Origin: Tepidisphaeraceae bacterium
GTDB lineage: Bacteria; Planctomycetota; Phycisphaerae; Tepidisphaerales; Tepidisphaeraceae
DNA: 57,753 nucleotides
Direction of reading: 5' to 3'
Assembly (NCBI GenBank): GCA_035998445.1
Contig: DASYHQ010000035.1
Span: 1-57,753, forward strand
In this document: positions 24,566 to 34,959 of the stretch, piece after piece
How the letters are laid out: the number at the start of each line of letters is the position of its first letter
Position numbering within the stretch: position 1 is the stretch's first letter
Made by a program: the position numbers and the translations under genes
The notes under the pieces: model-generated
The model's input: the letters and a program-made list of their open reading frames with translations, nothing else
What the model was told of the DNA's origin: nothing
The model's database searches: none

Positions 24566-24910
24566 TCATCGCTCGTCGTGCCCACCCACCTTCATCATCA
24601 AGAAGAACAATCCCAGCGCCACCAACGCCACCAGCGGGAAGCAGCACGTGCCGCCACTGAGCATGTCGATAAAGCGAGTGTCCTGCGTCGCGGTGTAATA
24701 CAGAAACGCGACGGCCGGGATGATCCCCAGCGCGTGCGTGATGATCGCGACCCAGATCAGCACCTTCACCGGCTTTGGCGTCACTCGCCGCTGGGGCCAG
24801 GGCTCATAATCGAGCTTCGGCACCGGCGACCCATCCCCCTCGCGCGGCGGCGGGTCGGGCCGGTTGCCGTCCTGCGGCTTAAAAGTATTGAGTGGATCGA
24901 CATCGGGCAT
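24566..24910 (-). CDS. Hypothetical inner-membrane protein, 114 aa
   Basis: A Pro/Asp-rich N-terminal tail of 45 residues precedes two transmembrane helices: VKVLIWVAIITHALGIIPAV (about 48-68) and CFPLVALVALGLFFLMM (about 89-105). No family was recognised; small two-helix proteins like this are common in planctomycetes. It is convergent with argS. Confidence 0.6.
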   Translation of the reverse strand: MPDVDPLNTFKPQDGNRPDPPPREGDGSPVPKLDYEPWPQRRVTPKPVKVLIWVAIITHALGIIPAVAFLYYTATQDTRFIDMLSGGTCCFPLVALVALGLFFLMMKVGGHDER

Positions 24911-24945
24911 AACAACTGCCCCTCATTCTGCCACAACCCCCTCTT

Positions 24946-25361
24946 CTGTAGGACAGGCATTCCTGCCTGTCTCTCCCCCCGTCTTCATCTCCCCCCGTAT
25001 TCTGTGGCACGGGCATTCTTGCCGTGTCTCTTCTGTCTTTCGCTTCTAGCGGTGGGGCGGACATTCTTGAAGAGAACGCGAAGGCGCGATGGGTCGAAGG
25101 AAGCCGCGAAGAAAAGCGAGGGTGTTGCGCGATTTCCACCTCAACCGCGCAGCGCCGGCGTAGAGATGGACAGTGTGATCTTTGACAACCGAATAGCTGA
25201 CACGCCGAATCTCGCTCGGGCCAACTCACTCACCCGATGTTGCACAATGGTGCAAAATGGTGCACGAAATCGCGTTTCCACTTACCCAAACCGCCGCCGC
25301 GACGTCTCGTTAGACTCTTCTTCGCGATCCCTTCGTGCCTTCGCGCCTTCGCGTCTCTTCC
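24946..25361. repeat. Composite repeat block with nested inverted ends
   Basis: No gene is seen here. It holds CTGTAGGACAGGCATTCCTGCC followed by C-runs, then GAAGAGAACGCGAAGGCGCG (25070) mirrored by CGCGCCTTCGCGTCTCTTCC (25340). The core (25120-25310) contains TTGCACAATGGTGCAAAATGGTGCACGAAATCGC and is nearly identical to the core at 51546-51767. The two blocks are copies of one element. Confidence 0.75.
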
Positions 25362-25393
25362 AGCTGCGTCGAAGGTCAGCCATGAACGCGCAA

Positions 25394-26623
<1,230 letters not shown>

Positions 26624-26673
26624 ATGCGTATCTTAGCACGGCTGGAGGGGAAGAGGAGGGATCGGGGGGCTCT

Positions 26674-26793
26674 GTTCCCTCTCCCGGTACGCCGGGAAAG
26701 GTTAGGGTGAGGGTGATTCTGAGCGACGGAAATCGTCAGCCGTCGAAATCACCCTCACCTAGCCTCTCCCGGCGTACCGGGAGAGGGACCGGA
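26674..26793. repeat. Inverted repeat element, family D copy 2
   Basis: TTCCCTCTCCCGGTACGCCGGGA and TCTCCCGGCGTACCGGGAGAGGGACC are the ends, with GTGAGGGTGATT/AATCACCCTCAC inside. It sits between ribBA and the GNAT-fusion gene, ending 6 bp after the latter's stop. Confidence 0.8.
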
Positions 26794-26798
26794 GCCCA

Positions 26799-28376
26799 TC
26801 ACGCCGCCAGCGGCTTGAGCAGTCTTGGGTTGACGCCCATTTCGCACATCATGTGCAGGGCATCGCGGCCGTCGCCGTAGTAGTCGCCGATCGTGCCGAT
26901 GCTCCGGAAGCCGAGCTTCTCGTAGAGCGCGACGGCGCCAGCGTTGGTGCGCTCGACCTCCAGGTAGACGCGGCCGACACCACGCTGGGCGAAGGTGACG
27001 AGCAAATCGGCCATCAGCTGCCGACCGACGCCGCGTCCACGCATCGCGGGGTCGACGACGAGGCTGTAGATCCGGCCCGTCAGGCCCTTCTTGTGATGAC
27101 GCAGCAGGCCGACGGCTTCGCCGACCACTTGGCCGTCGTTCTCGGCGACAAGCACGACGGCGCTCGACCGGGCCGCCAGGTACTGCAGCCGACGGCGCGA
27201 GAGGCTGTAGGTGTCGAAGCAGCGCGACTCGAGGTTCGCGATGGCTTCCAGATCCGTCGGCTGCGCGACGCGGACGTGGATCGGCTGCTCGTCCGGCACG
27301 ATGCTCATCGCCGGCGCGGCGGCCTGTTCTTCAACGGCTACCGCGGGCGTCGCGATCGCTTCGGGCGACCAGCCGGTCGTGCTCTGCACCGCGGCCTTGG
27401 GGCGCATCGCGTACTTGGGCAAAATCGTCACCGGGCGGTAGCTGTTCTTCGTCCAGGCGAGCGATTCCAGGCCCCAGTCGTCGCCGGCATTCACCAGCGG
27501 TCGGTGGGCCCAATGCAGACGGCAGAACTCGCTGAAGATGAACTGCGACAGGCCCTTGATCTCCAGGTCGGTCTTCTCGATCACGATGCTGCTCTGGTCG
27601 CCGCCCAGCAGTTCGCCGAACGTGAAGCCCTTGACGCTTTCGACGCCCGTCTCGTCGGCCACCCAGACGAGCATGCCACCGAGGCCAAGCTCCTTGGCGT
27701 GACAGAGCGCGACCTCGGTTGCCAACGCCTCTTTATGTCGTTTGACCGCCGCCGTGCCGGACGACGTGTCGCCGGCGTGCTTCGTATCTTGCCGATCGCG
27801 CCACGCGTGCAGCAGGCGCAGGCAGTCGTTCAGGTGTCGGTTGGCGTCGTACGTTTCCACGCGGGCGACGTAGTTGCGCGAGAAGCGGTTCTTCTCCTGC
27901 CGTTTGCTTTTCAGGTCGCCACCGGCAAGGTCGATCATGCGGGTGACGTCGTAGACGTAGTCGCCGCCCATCGGTTGGACGTCGAAGTTGCTGCGGTCGA
28001 AGCGGCTGAGCATCCACTCGCTGACGTACTCGACGCGCGTGCGGTCGGGCACGTCGTGGTCGGCGTTGTAGGCGTCCATCAGCTGGCGCGCTTCAGATAG
28101 CGCGGCGTCGCCACCGGTGTCGCCCATCGGTGGCAACAGCAGCGTGAGGTCGCCGCTACCGTTGGCGAAGATGCACAGGTGGTTGCGGATGATCCGCCAC
28201 CCGAGGCGCAGGCTGTTGCGCCAGGTGAAGACCTGCGAGAAGGTGTAGTCCGACAGCGGTTGCGCGACCGCGTCGAAGTACGGTGCCATCACGGCGCGAT
28301 CGGACAGGTTAACCGGCGCTAAGCCGGCTGCGGCCAAGGTATCGGTGGCCATAGAATTGACGGTTACCTCGAGCAT
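26799..28376 (-). CDS. DUF2156 (lysyltransferase-like) protein fused to a GNAT acetyltransferase, 525 aa
   Basis: The first 330 residues resemble the phosphatidylglycerol lysyltransferase C-terminal domain (DUF2156): YTFSQVFTWRNSLRLGWRI, then VEYVSEWML, DYVYDVTRMIDLAGGDLKSKRQEKNRF and FIFSEFCRLHW. After an Ala-rich linker, residues about 375-510 form a RimI-like GNAT domain with the acetyl-CoA loop VDPAMRGRGVGRQLM and YLEVERTNAGAVALYEKLGF. Both are two variants of the same GNAT superfamily fold. Activity is unknown; it may modify a lipid or peptide amine. Start choice between 28376 and 28352 is uncertain, as neither has a good ribosome site. Confidence 0.8.
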   Translation of the reverse strand: MLEVTVNSMATDTLAAAGLAPVNLSDRAVMAPYFDAVAQPLSDYTFSQVFTWRNSLRLGWRIIRNHLCIFANGSGDLTLLLPPMGDTGGDAALSEARQLMDAYNADHDVPDRTRVEYVSEWMLSRFDRSNFDVQPMGGDYVYDVTRMIDLAGGDLKSKRQEKNRFSRNYVARVETYDANRHLNDCLRLLHAWRDRQDTKHAGDTSSGTAAVKRHKEALATEVALCHAKELGLGGMLVWVADETGVESVKGFTFGELLGGDQSSIVIEKTDLEIKGLSQFIFSEFCRLHWAHRPLVNAGDDWGLESLAWTKNSYRPVTILPKYAMRPKAAVQSTTGWSPEAIATPAVAVEEQAAAPAMSIVPDEQPIHVRVAQPTDLEAIANLESRCFDTYSLSRRRLQYLAARSSAVVLVAENDGQVVGEAVGLLRHHKKGLTGRIYSLVVDPAMRGRGVGRQLMADLLVTFAQRGVGRVYLEVERTNAGAVALYEKLGFRSIGTIGDYYGDGRDALHMMCEMGVNPRLLKPLAA

Positions 28377-28530
28377 GGCCGGCGGGCGCTGTCTGGCGAT
28401 CGCTCCCAAGCGACACACCGCGACCCAGTCGGACCTTGATAGGAGTATCGACGGATTATCGTAGTAAATTCACTGGGTTGACGCCGAAAGGGGTTGACAG
28501 GGTTATCGGACGGGATGATCGCGGCCCTGC

Positions 28531-28655
28531 TCCGGTCCAACTCCCATGTACTCATGGGAGAGGCTAGGTGAGGGTGATTTCGTTCTACCAGACCCGTCAG
28601 CAGCTCGAAATCACCCTCACCTAGGCTCTCCCGGCGCATGCGGGAGAGGGACCGG
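28531..28655. repeat. Inverted repeat element, family D copy 3
   Basis: CCGGTCCAACTCCCATGTACTCATGGGAG and CTCTCCCGGCGCATGCGGGAGAGGGACCGG are the ends. The hairpin tips differ between copies (here CATGTACTCATG), while the GTGAGGGTGATTTCG inner arm is constant. It lies just before dus. Confidence 0.8.
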
Positions 28656-28699
28656 GCGGCCGCGCTTGCTCCGCCATCACGTTGTGGGAGAATCGCCCC

Positions 28700-29752
28700 A
28701 TGGTCGCGCCGCTCACCATCGGCAAGCTGAAGCTCGCCACGAATCTGTTGCTCGCCCCGATCGCCGGTTACTGCGATTTGGGCTTTCGCCTGGTCGCGCG
28801 GTCGTGTGGCGGCGTGGGGATGGCCAGCACCGACTTGCTCTGCCCCGAAGGCGTGCTACGCGAAAACTACAAGTCGATGGTCCTGGCGGCCACCAACGAG
28901 CATGACTCGCCGATCTGCATGCAGTTGTACGGCTCGTCGGCCGACCGATTGTGCGACGCGGCCCGCTGGGCCGAGGACCGCGGGGCCCACGTCATCGACA
29001 TCAACATGGGCTGCCCGGTCGACAAGATCACCAAGCGTGACGGCGGCAGCAAGCTGCTGTGCGACGTCGACAACACGCTGTGCATGGTTGAAAAAATCGT
29101 CGCCGTCCTGCGCCACACGCCGCTGACCGCCAAGCTGCGATTAGGCTGGGACGACACGTGCATCGTCGCGCCCAAGCTAGCCGCCAAGTTGGAGGAAGCG
29201 GGCATTGCACTCGTGACCATCCATGGGCGCACCACCGAGATGCGCTTCGGTGGCCAGTGCCGCCTCGACGGCATCGCTGCGGTCGTGGCAGCGGTGAAGA
29301 AGATCCCCGTCGTCGGTAACGGGGACGTCACCAGTCCGCAGGTGGCCAAGCACATGATGGACTACACGGGCTGCGCCGGAGTGATGATCGGCCGGGCGGC
29401 GCTCAGCCAGCCTTGGATCTTCCGCGACACCTGGAGCTACCTGACGACCGGCGTCATCCCCGAGCCGCTCACGATCCAGCACAAGGCCCAACTGATGCGC
29501 GACCACTTCCGCGTCTACATGGACCACCGCAGCGAACGGGCGGCCGTCGTCGAGTTCCGCAAGCGCGTCAGCTGGTACGCCAAGCAGATGCACCCCTGCT
29601 GGCCGTTGAAGGACGAGATGCGCACGATCGACAGCGCGAGCGACTTCGAGCGGGTGATCTCCCGTTTCCTGGAATGGCGAGAGATGTACGACCGCGAGAC
29701 CGAGGCCGAGCGCATCCACCGCCGGGCCTACGAGCGGCAGGCGTGCACGTAA
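28700..29752 (+). CDS. dusB: tRNA-dihydrouridine synthase, 350 aa
   Basis: The FMN-binding TIM barrel of the Dus family is clear: LLLAPIAGYCDLGFR (about 17), QLYGSS (about 75), INMGCPVDKITKRDGGSKLL (about 98, containing the catalytic Cys), TAKLRLGWD, TIHGRT, VGNGDVTSP and GVMIGRAAL. It reduces uridines in the tRNA D-loop. Closest to the DusB type by motifs. ATG 28700 with GGGAG 9 nt upstream is chosen. It is monocistronic. Confidence 0.93.
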   Translation: MVAPLTIGKLKLATNLLLAPIAGYCDLGFRLVARSCGGVGMASTDLLCPEGVLRENYKSMVLAATNEHDSPICMQLYGSSADRLCDAARWAEDRGAHVIDINMGCPVDKITKRDGGSKLLCDVDNTLCMVEKIVAVLRHTPLTAKLRLGWDDTCIVAPKLAAKLEEAGIALVTIHGRTTEMRFGGQCRLDGIAAVVAAVKKIPVVGNGDVTSPQVAKHMMDYTGCAGVMIGRAALSQPWIFRDTWSYLTTGVIPEPLTIQHKAQLMRDHFRVYMDHRSERAAVVEFRKRVSWYAKQMHPCWPLKDEMRTIDSASDFERVISRFLEWREMYDRETEAERIHRRAYERQACT

Positions 29753-29846
29753 GGCGAAGCGGTCCGTGAAAGTGTTACTTTGGATTTCGCTCCGCGACCC
29801 GTGGGGTAGTGTTGACCGGATCTGAGTGAGTGGTCCAGACGCCCCA

Positions 29847-29955
29847 GTTGTCATCCCGAGCGGAGCCTCAGGCGACGGGAGGGATCTCGAATGCCGAGCG
29901 ATTCACGCCAGTGGGAGATTCTTCAGGTCGCCAGGGCTCCCATCGGGATGACAAC
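29847..29955. repeat. Inverted repeat element, family B copy 2
   Basis: GTTGTCATCCCGAGCGGAGCC is mirrored by GGCTCCCATCGGGATGACAAC over about 110 bp, with GGGATCTCGAATGC inside. It is located between the convergent dus and GT61 genes. Confidence 0.7.
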
Positions 29956-30003
29956 CTGAGCTTACGGGATATGAACCGCTAGCTGCGATCAGTCGGAGGG
30001 TGC

Positions 30004-31278
30004 TTAGTCCACCCCCGCCACCTTCAGCAGGTCGGCCAGCCCCGCGAGGTTGATCGTCATGTTCTCGTGGTTCTGATGCGGGTCGATCGGCTCCGGTGGG
30101 CGTTCGCCCTCGGCCAGCAGGTAGTGGTATTCTAGGCCGACCTGGTTGCACAGCGTCCAGTACATCACGTTGACGGCCACGGGCGACAGGAACTCGATCA
30201 CCTTCGTGCCCGGCTTGCAGAAGACGATGTTCGTCAGCCCCGCACCGTGCGGCACCACGACCACGTCGGCGTTGGCCATCAGCTTGATCTGCTCCATCAG
30301 GGGCAGGTCCTCCAGCGTGATGCTCTTGAACCCATGCCGGCCGAGCAGTTCGACGACCGCGGCCTCGTTGGTCACCTTGCGGTGCGTCACCTGACCACGG
30401 TTGAAGTACAGGCGCTTGGGGCTGTCGGGCACGTCGGCCGACACCTTCGGCAAAAAGGTGTTGCGCAGGAAGTCGCACGCGTAAGCGGGAATGTGACCGG
30501 TGTCGCCCACGAGCGACGGCACGATCAGCTGCTCGGCGCGGATGTGCGGGTTCCAGTGGCTCTCCAGCACCTTCTCGCGCGGAATGCCGAGGATGTTCAG
30601 CGTCTCGATGTGGAAGCGCGACACGTAGTTGTTGACCAGGTACCGGTCGACCGAGTCGCCGGTAAAGCCGGCCTCCGTCAGCAATTGCAGCCGGGGCAGC
30701 ACGTCGAACATCCAGTGGTAGTACCCGCGCCCGTGCAACGCCGAAAGCACCGCGACGTTCCCCTTTACCTTGCGCAGGGGCGGCAGCAGTTTCTTCGTGA
30801 AGATCGGGTGCTTGTCGGTGTCGGCGAACTGACCGCCAGCGGTGGTGCGCGAGACGTCCGCGAGCAGCTGGTCGTCGGGCGTGATGACGTTCCCCTCGCC
30901 GTACACGCGCCCGTCCTCGATCAAGGCGACGAAGCGTGCGGGCAGCGTGCGCGTCCGGTGAACCCGGAACTTCCAGTGCACCTCGGGGTCGATCGTCTTC
31001 GGGGGCGTGCGCTCGACGGTGACCGGGTCGTGCAGTGGCAGGTACGTGTACCGTCGCTCCCCCTCCGGTGAAGCGGCGTTGACCGCGGCCACCCAATCGG
31101 CGGTCGTCTCGGCGAAACTCTGCGGGGGTGGCAGCACCTCTTCTCGGCTCAGCAGGCTTCGGGTCCGCGTCGTCGCCTTGGCCGAAAACTGCCAGACCGG
31201 CATCAGCGCGTTGCGCAACCGACGGTTGCGCTTGACCAGCGCGTACAGTCGAGGGGTAATGCGTTCAAACAGGCCCAT
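30004..31278 (-). CDS. GT61 family glycosyltransferase (copy 1), 424 aa
   Basis: The DUF563/GT61 signature is present: GRGYYHWMFDVLPRLQLL (about 185), RFHIETLNILGIP, LYFNRGQVTHRKVTNE, and the C-terminal VVVPHGAGLTNIVFCKPGTKVIEFLSP. No signal peptide or membrane helix is visible, so it is a cytoplasmic or peripheral enzyme that would transfer a sugar during exopolysaccharide or glycoconjugate synthesis. It is a close paralogue of the next gene upstream, and both start MGLF with a basic N-terminal helix. Confidence 0.85.
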   Translation of the reverse strand: MGLFERITPRLYALVKRNRRLRNALMPVWQFSAKATTRTRSLLSREEVLPPPQSFAETTADWVAAVNAASPEGERRYTYLPLHDPVTVERTPPKTIDPEVHWKFRVHRTRTLPARFVALIEDGRVYGEGNVITPDDQLLADVSRTTAGGQFADTDKHPIFTKKLLPPLRKVKGNVAVLSALHGRGYYHWMFDVLPRLQLLTEAGFTGDSVDRYLVNNYVSRFHIETLNILGIPREKVLESHWNPHIRAEQLIVPSLVGDTGHIPAYACDFLRNTFLPKVSADVPDSPKRLYFNRGQVTHRKVTNEAAVVELLGRHGFKSITLEDLPLMEQIKLMANADVVVVPHGAGLTNIVFCKPGTKVIEFLSPVAVNVMYWTLCNQVGLEYHYLLAEGERPPEPIDPHQNHENMTINLAGLADLLKVAGVD

Positions 31279-31364
31279 GATGATCATCGTTCCGTAAGCA
31301 GTGGTCCCCACGGCACGTCTACCACACCTTACGGAGGCGGGGAAGCAGCAGCGTCAAACAAGTC

Positions 31365-32681
31365 TCACGCGCTGCCGCGCAACGTCTGGCCAACTATCGC
31401 CGTCGACTGCCGGTCCAACCCCGCCATTTCCAGGACGTCGCTCAGGTCCGTCAAGCTGATGCGCAGGTCGTCGTTGTTATTATATGGATTTACGAACTCC
31501 GGTGCGCGGGCGCCGTCGGACAAGACGTAATAATAGTCGAGCCCCACCTGATTGCTGATCGTCCAGTACATCACGTTGACCGCGTTCGGCGACAGCAGTT
31601 CGATGATCTTCGTCCCCGGCTTGCAGAAGACGATATTCGTCAGGCCAGCGCCGTGGGGCACCACGACCACCTCGGCGCCCGCCAGCAACGCGATCTGCTC
31701 CGTCAGCGGCAGGTTCTCGAGCGTGATGCTTTCGAAGCCATGTCGCCCGAGCAGGTCGATGACCTCAGTCTCGTTCGTCACCCGCCGATGCGTGACCTGC
31801 GTACGGTTAAAATAGAGCCGCTTGGGCCGCGCGGCACCGTCGATCGGCACCTTGGGAAGGAACGTGTCACGCAGGAATTCGCACGCGTACACCGGCACGT
31901 ACCCCGTGTCGCCGACGAGCGAGGGCACGATCAGCTGGTCCGCCTTAACGTGCGGGTTCCAGTGGCTTTCCATGATCTTGCCCCGCGGAATGCCGAGGAT
32001 GCTCAGCGTCTCGATGTGGAAGCGCGACACGTAGTTGTTGACGAGGAACCGGTCGATCGAATCCAGCGAAATGCCGGCCTCGCGCAGCAGATGAAGGCGC
32101 GGTAACACGTCGAACATCCAATGGTAATACCCCCGACCACTGGTCGCCGAGAGGACCGCGACCCGCCCATCTACCTTGTGAAGCGGCGGCAACCTGCGGT
32201 TCTTGAAGACGGCGTGATCGCTCGCGTCCTTGCTGTACTCACCGGCCACGATCATCCAGGAGACGTCGGCGAGCAATTGATCGTCGGGCGTGATGACCGC
32301 GCCCTCGTTATAGGCCCGGCCCTGCTCGATCGTCGCCACGAAGGTCGCCGGTTGGGTCGTCACCTCACCGGCGCGGAATCGCCAGTGGACGGTCTTCTCG
32401 ATCGTCTTCGGCAGCGCCCGCCGGATCTCGGTCGCGGGGTGAAGCAGTTGGAACGAATGACGCGCCGCGGGATCGCGCGCCAGGGCGGATTGAACCCACT
32501 GCTCGGTCGAGGTGCAGATGCCGGTCGGTGCCGGCAGTTCCACGTCACGATTGAGGATGCTTCGCCCTTTGACGAAGGCCCTCGCCATCAACTGCCAGAG
32601 GGGCATCACGGCATTGCGCAGCTGTCGATTCCGCTTGACCAGGCTGTAGAGTTTTGGACTAAGTTGATCGAATAAGCCCAT
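31365..32681 (-). CDS. GT61 family glycosyltransferase (copy 2), 438 aa
   Basis: This tandem paralogue shares the full domain layout with the gene just downstream: GRGYYHWMFDVLPRLHLL, VPSLVGDTGYVPVYACEFLRD, LYFNRTQVTHRRVTNE, VVVPHGAGLTNIVFCKPGTKIIELLSP. The two are roughly 60 percent identical by eye, most divergent near residues 60-160, which suggests the same chemistry on different acceptors. The 86-bp gap between them suggests one transcript. The 228 bp upstream (32682-32909) hold no further gene. Confidence 0.85.
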   Translation of the reverse strand: MGLFDQLSPKLYSLVKRNRQLRNAVMPLWQLMARAFVKGRSILNRDVELPAPTGICTSTEQWVQSALARDPAARHSFQLLHPATEIRRALPKTIEKTVHWRFRAGEVTTQPATFVATIEQGRAYNEGAVITPDDQLLADVSWMIVAGEYSKDASDHAVFKNRRLPPLHKVDGRVAVLSATSGRGYYHWMFDVLPRLHLLREAGISLDSIDRFLVNNYVSRFHIETLSILGIPRGKIMESHWNPHVKADQLIVPSLVGDTGYVPVYACEFLRDTFLPKVPIDGAARPKRLYFNRTQVTHRRVTNETEVIDLLGRHGFESITLENLPLTEQIALLAGAEVVVVPHGAGLTNIVFCKPGTKIIELLSPNAVNVMYWTISNQVGLDYYYVLSDGARAPEFVNPYNNNDDLRISLTDLSDVLEMAGLDRQSTAIVGQTLRGSA

Positions 32682-32909
32682 GATGTAATTCTTCGAATGT
32701 TTCAGGACCGCCTGACCACATTTCGATCATGCATTTGCAGTCAGGCATTTGTCCTGTTGGGCTCAAACTGATCACGATGTCATGGTATCGGCAACTAAAT
32801 CTCTATTGCAGTGCTCCACTTCAGTTTGCCTATTCGTCCGTCTTTTCCAGTTACCATTTCCTCACAGGCGTTTCAACACATCGCGTGCGACCGGCACTCA
32901 TTTATTGCG

Positions 32910-33284
32910 CTAACGTGACACGTCAAGCCCGGCCTCTTCCCAACCACTGAAGCCGCCCTGCATGGACAGGACGTTCGTGTAACCCATGCGCGCCAGGTTC
33001 ATCGCCGCCATCGCGGATCGGTATCCACCGCCGCAGTACAGCACGATCGGGTCGCGCTCGTCGGGGACGGCCTTCTCGATGTCGCGTTCCAGAATGCCGC
33101 GCCCCAGGTGCCTTGCCTGCGGCAGGTGACCGACGGCCCACTCGTGGTCCTCGCGAACGTCGATCAGGTGGAACCGATCGCCGGTGTCCAGCATTCGCTT
33201 TACCTCGGTCGGTGATACCTCGCGTACGCTCTGCTTTGCCTCCTCGGCAAGCTTGAGAAACCGGGGGGAGTGCGACTTGGCCAT
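32910..33284 (-). CDS. Rhodanese-like sulfurtransferase, 124 aa
   Basis: It is a single rhodanese domain: LIDVREDHEWAVGHLPQARHLGRG (about 40-63), the active-site loop YCGGGYRSAMAA with Cys near residue 86, and the C-terminal MQGGFSGWEEAGL. Single-domain rhodaneses carry persulfide sulfur for many pathways. ATG 33284 has GGAG 6 nt upstream; a longer frame runs through the PilZ gene and is not real. Confidence 0.92.
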   Translation of the reverse strand: MAKSHSPRFLKLAEEAKQSVREVSPTEVKRMLDTGDRFHLIDVREDHEWAVGHLPQARHLGRGILERDIEKAVPDERDPIVLYCGGGYRSAMAAMNLARMGYTNVLSMQGGFSGWEEAGLDVSR

Positions 33285-33393
33285 GGCGGTCTCCGTGTTC
33301 AGTAGCAACAGCGTACCGCAGGATGGCCCGGCGGCAAGCCGTTGACGCCGTCCACGGAGGGCTCTGACACAGGTGCGGGTGGAAATGTCCGGA

Positions 33394-33897
33394 TTATGCC
33401 ACATTCTCCCGTAAGCGACGCAATTGGACCCGCTGAAGGGTGGCCAGCAGCTTATCCATGGCAGTGTTGATCCGGCGGACCTGCGTTTCGGACAGCGCCT
33501 CGCGAAAGGCCAACCCGATGCGCAACTGACCATCGTCGCGCGGCACGACGGACGCGACGCGTCCTTCCAGCATAATCGTCGTATGTGCGGTGTCCAGCGG
33601 TACTTCTAGTCGCCAGCGGTCGCCGAGGGCGGGTGGGGTCGGCGAATTGATCGATACGGGCAGGACAGGGCCACTGACCGGCACGACCACACCGGCGCCG
33701 TACCGGCCGAGGTCGATCGTCGACATCACGATGCGCCGGCTGGGCAGGGGACGGTCGATCAGGCGCTCGTGCGGGTCCATCCGCCACGCCTTCATCGTGA
33801 GCCCGTCGGCCGGCACGCGGAAGGTTCGCCGGCGGTTCACCGACGCGCCGGTCGCCGCCGGCGCCGCGTCGGGTTGGGTGGTGATCGCAGCATCCAT
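33394..33897 (-). CDS. PilZ-domain-like protein, 167 aa
   Basis: A PilZ-like layout is visible: RRRTFRVPADG (about 23-33) in place of the RxxxR motif, STIDLGRYGAGVVVP (about 60-74) resembling D/NxSxxG, and GRVASVVPRDDGQLRIGLAF (about 113-132), the usual last strand. PilZ domains bind cyclic di-GMP. The canonical D-x-S-x-x-G reads D-L-G-R-Y-G here, so binding is uncertain. It is divergent from the AraC gene, sharing an 85-bp spacer. Confidence 0.65.
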   Translation of the reverse strand: MDAAITTQPDAAPAATGASVNRRRTFRVPADGLTMKAWRMDPHERLIDRPLPSRRIVMSTIDLGRYGAGVVVPVSGPVLPVSINSPTPPALGDRWRLEVPLDTAHTTIMLEGRVASVVPRDDGQLRIGLAFREALSETQVRRINTAMDKLLATLQRVQLRRLRENVA

Positions 33898-33982
33898 CAA
33901 AGGGCGTCATCGGCGTTTCCGCAGACGAAGTTGAGGTGATTCGGGCAGCAAATGCATATTTTTTGCGTTAAGATGGGTCCCG

Positions 33983-34864
33983 ATGGCGCTCGATTTAGAG
34001 ACGCGGCTCGGAGGCTGGACGGACATTGCCACGTACCCACCGGGCGCGACTTTCGGCCCACGGGTGATGCGCGAATACGAACTGGTCTGGATGATCGAGG
34101 GGGACGCCCAGTATTTTCACGACGACCACGAGGTGGCCGCGCCACAGGGGAGCGTCGTCTTGTGCCGCCCGGGGATTACCGACTCGTTCCGTTGGGACCC
34201 TGCCCGCCGAACGCGTCACGCGTACGTGCACTTTCACGTCGACCGGTACCCGCCGGCTTGGCCGTCCCCCGCCCAATGGCCGGTCGTGCGTGCCTTCACC
34301 GACGCGCATATCGTGCCCCCTATGTTCCGCCACCTGCTGGCGTGGCACGAGCGTGGCGATCCCACGCTGGTCCAGCTGACGCTGAACCACCTGCTGGCCA
34401 CGTTCGTTACCGGCGAGGCGACCACCGCTGACGTTCCGCACGACGCCCTGCCCGACCCGGTCGAGCGTGCGATGACGTTCCTGTACACCGCCCTCGATCG
34501 TAACCTGGCCGCGCCAATTGAGTTCGACGCATTGGTGGAGGCCAGCTGCGTCACCGGGCCGCACCTCTGCCGACTGTTCAAGAGCGCTACCGGTCACTCC
34601 CCCGCCGAGACGGTTCGTCTGGCTAGACTGGATCGCTCGCTGGAACTGGTGGTTCGCAGCAACTTCTCGGTCAAGCAGATCGCCGCCACGTGCGGATTTG
34701 CCACACCGTTCCACTTCACGCGACTGTTCACCCGCGCATTCGGCGCGGCCCCGGCGGTGCTGCGCAAGCGCATCGAGGCCGGGCAGTCGCCACCCCTGAG
34801 CCGTCTGCTGAAGTATTGGAATGGCACGCATCGGGTCAGCGGCGAAACGCCGAAAAATCAATAG
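33983..34864 (+). CDS. AraC-family transcriptional regulator, 293 aa
   Basis: The N-terminal 150 residues form a cupin-like sensing domain (YELVWMIEGDAQYFHDDHEVAAPQGSVVLCRPG). The C-terminal 100 residues are the double helix-turn-helix: LVEASCVTGPHLCRLFKSATGHSPAETV, then VKQIAATCGFATPFHFTRLFTRAFGAAPAVLRK. The gene precedes a phytanoyl-CoA dioxygenase gene by 95 bp in the same direction, so it probably controls that gene. A TAAGAT box 8 nt before the ATG with no Shine-Dalgarno suggests a leaderless transcript. Confidence 0.92.
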   Translation: MALDLETRLGGWTDIATYPPGATFGPRVMREYELVWMIEGDAQYFHDDHEVAAPQGSVVLCRPGITDSFRWDPARRTRHAYVHFHVDRYPPAWPSPAQWPVVRAFTDAHIVPPMFRHLLAWHERGDPTLVQLTLNHLLATFVTGEATTADVPHDALPDPVERAMTFLYTALDRNLAAPIEFDALVEASCVTGPHLCRLFKSATGHSPAETVRLARLDRSLELVVRSNFSVKQIAATCGFATPFHFTRLFTRAFGAAPAVLRKRIEAGQSPPLSRLLKYWNGTHRVSGETPKNQ

Positions 34865-34959
34865 CAGCCATGACTCGGGTAAAGCCGACCATGGCCCTGG
34901 TTGCCGGAATGGGCAATATTCTTGGCGTTACAACTCTTCACCACCACAGGAGCGAAGAA

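Noticed and set aside
29753-30003. Small gene in the spacer
   Set aside because: Open frames here follow the palindrome of family B and have no ribosome site or plausible protein composition.
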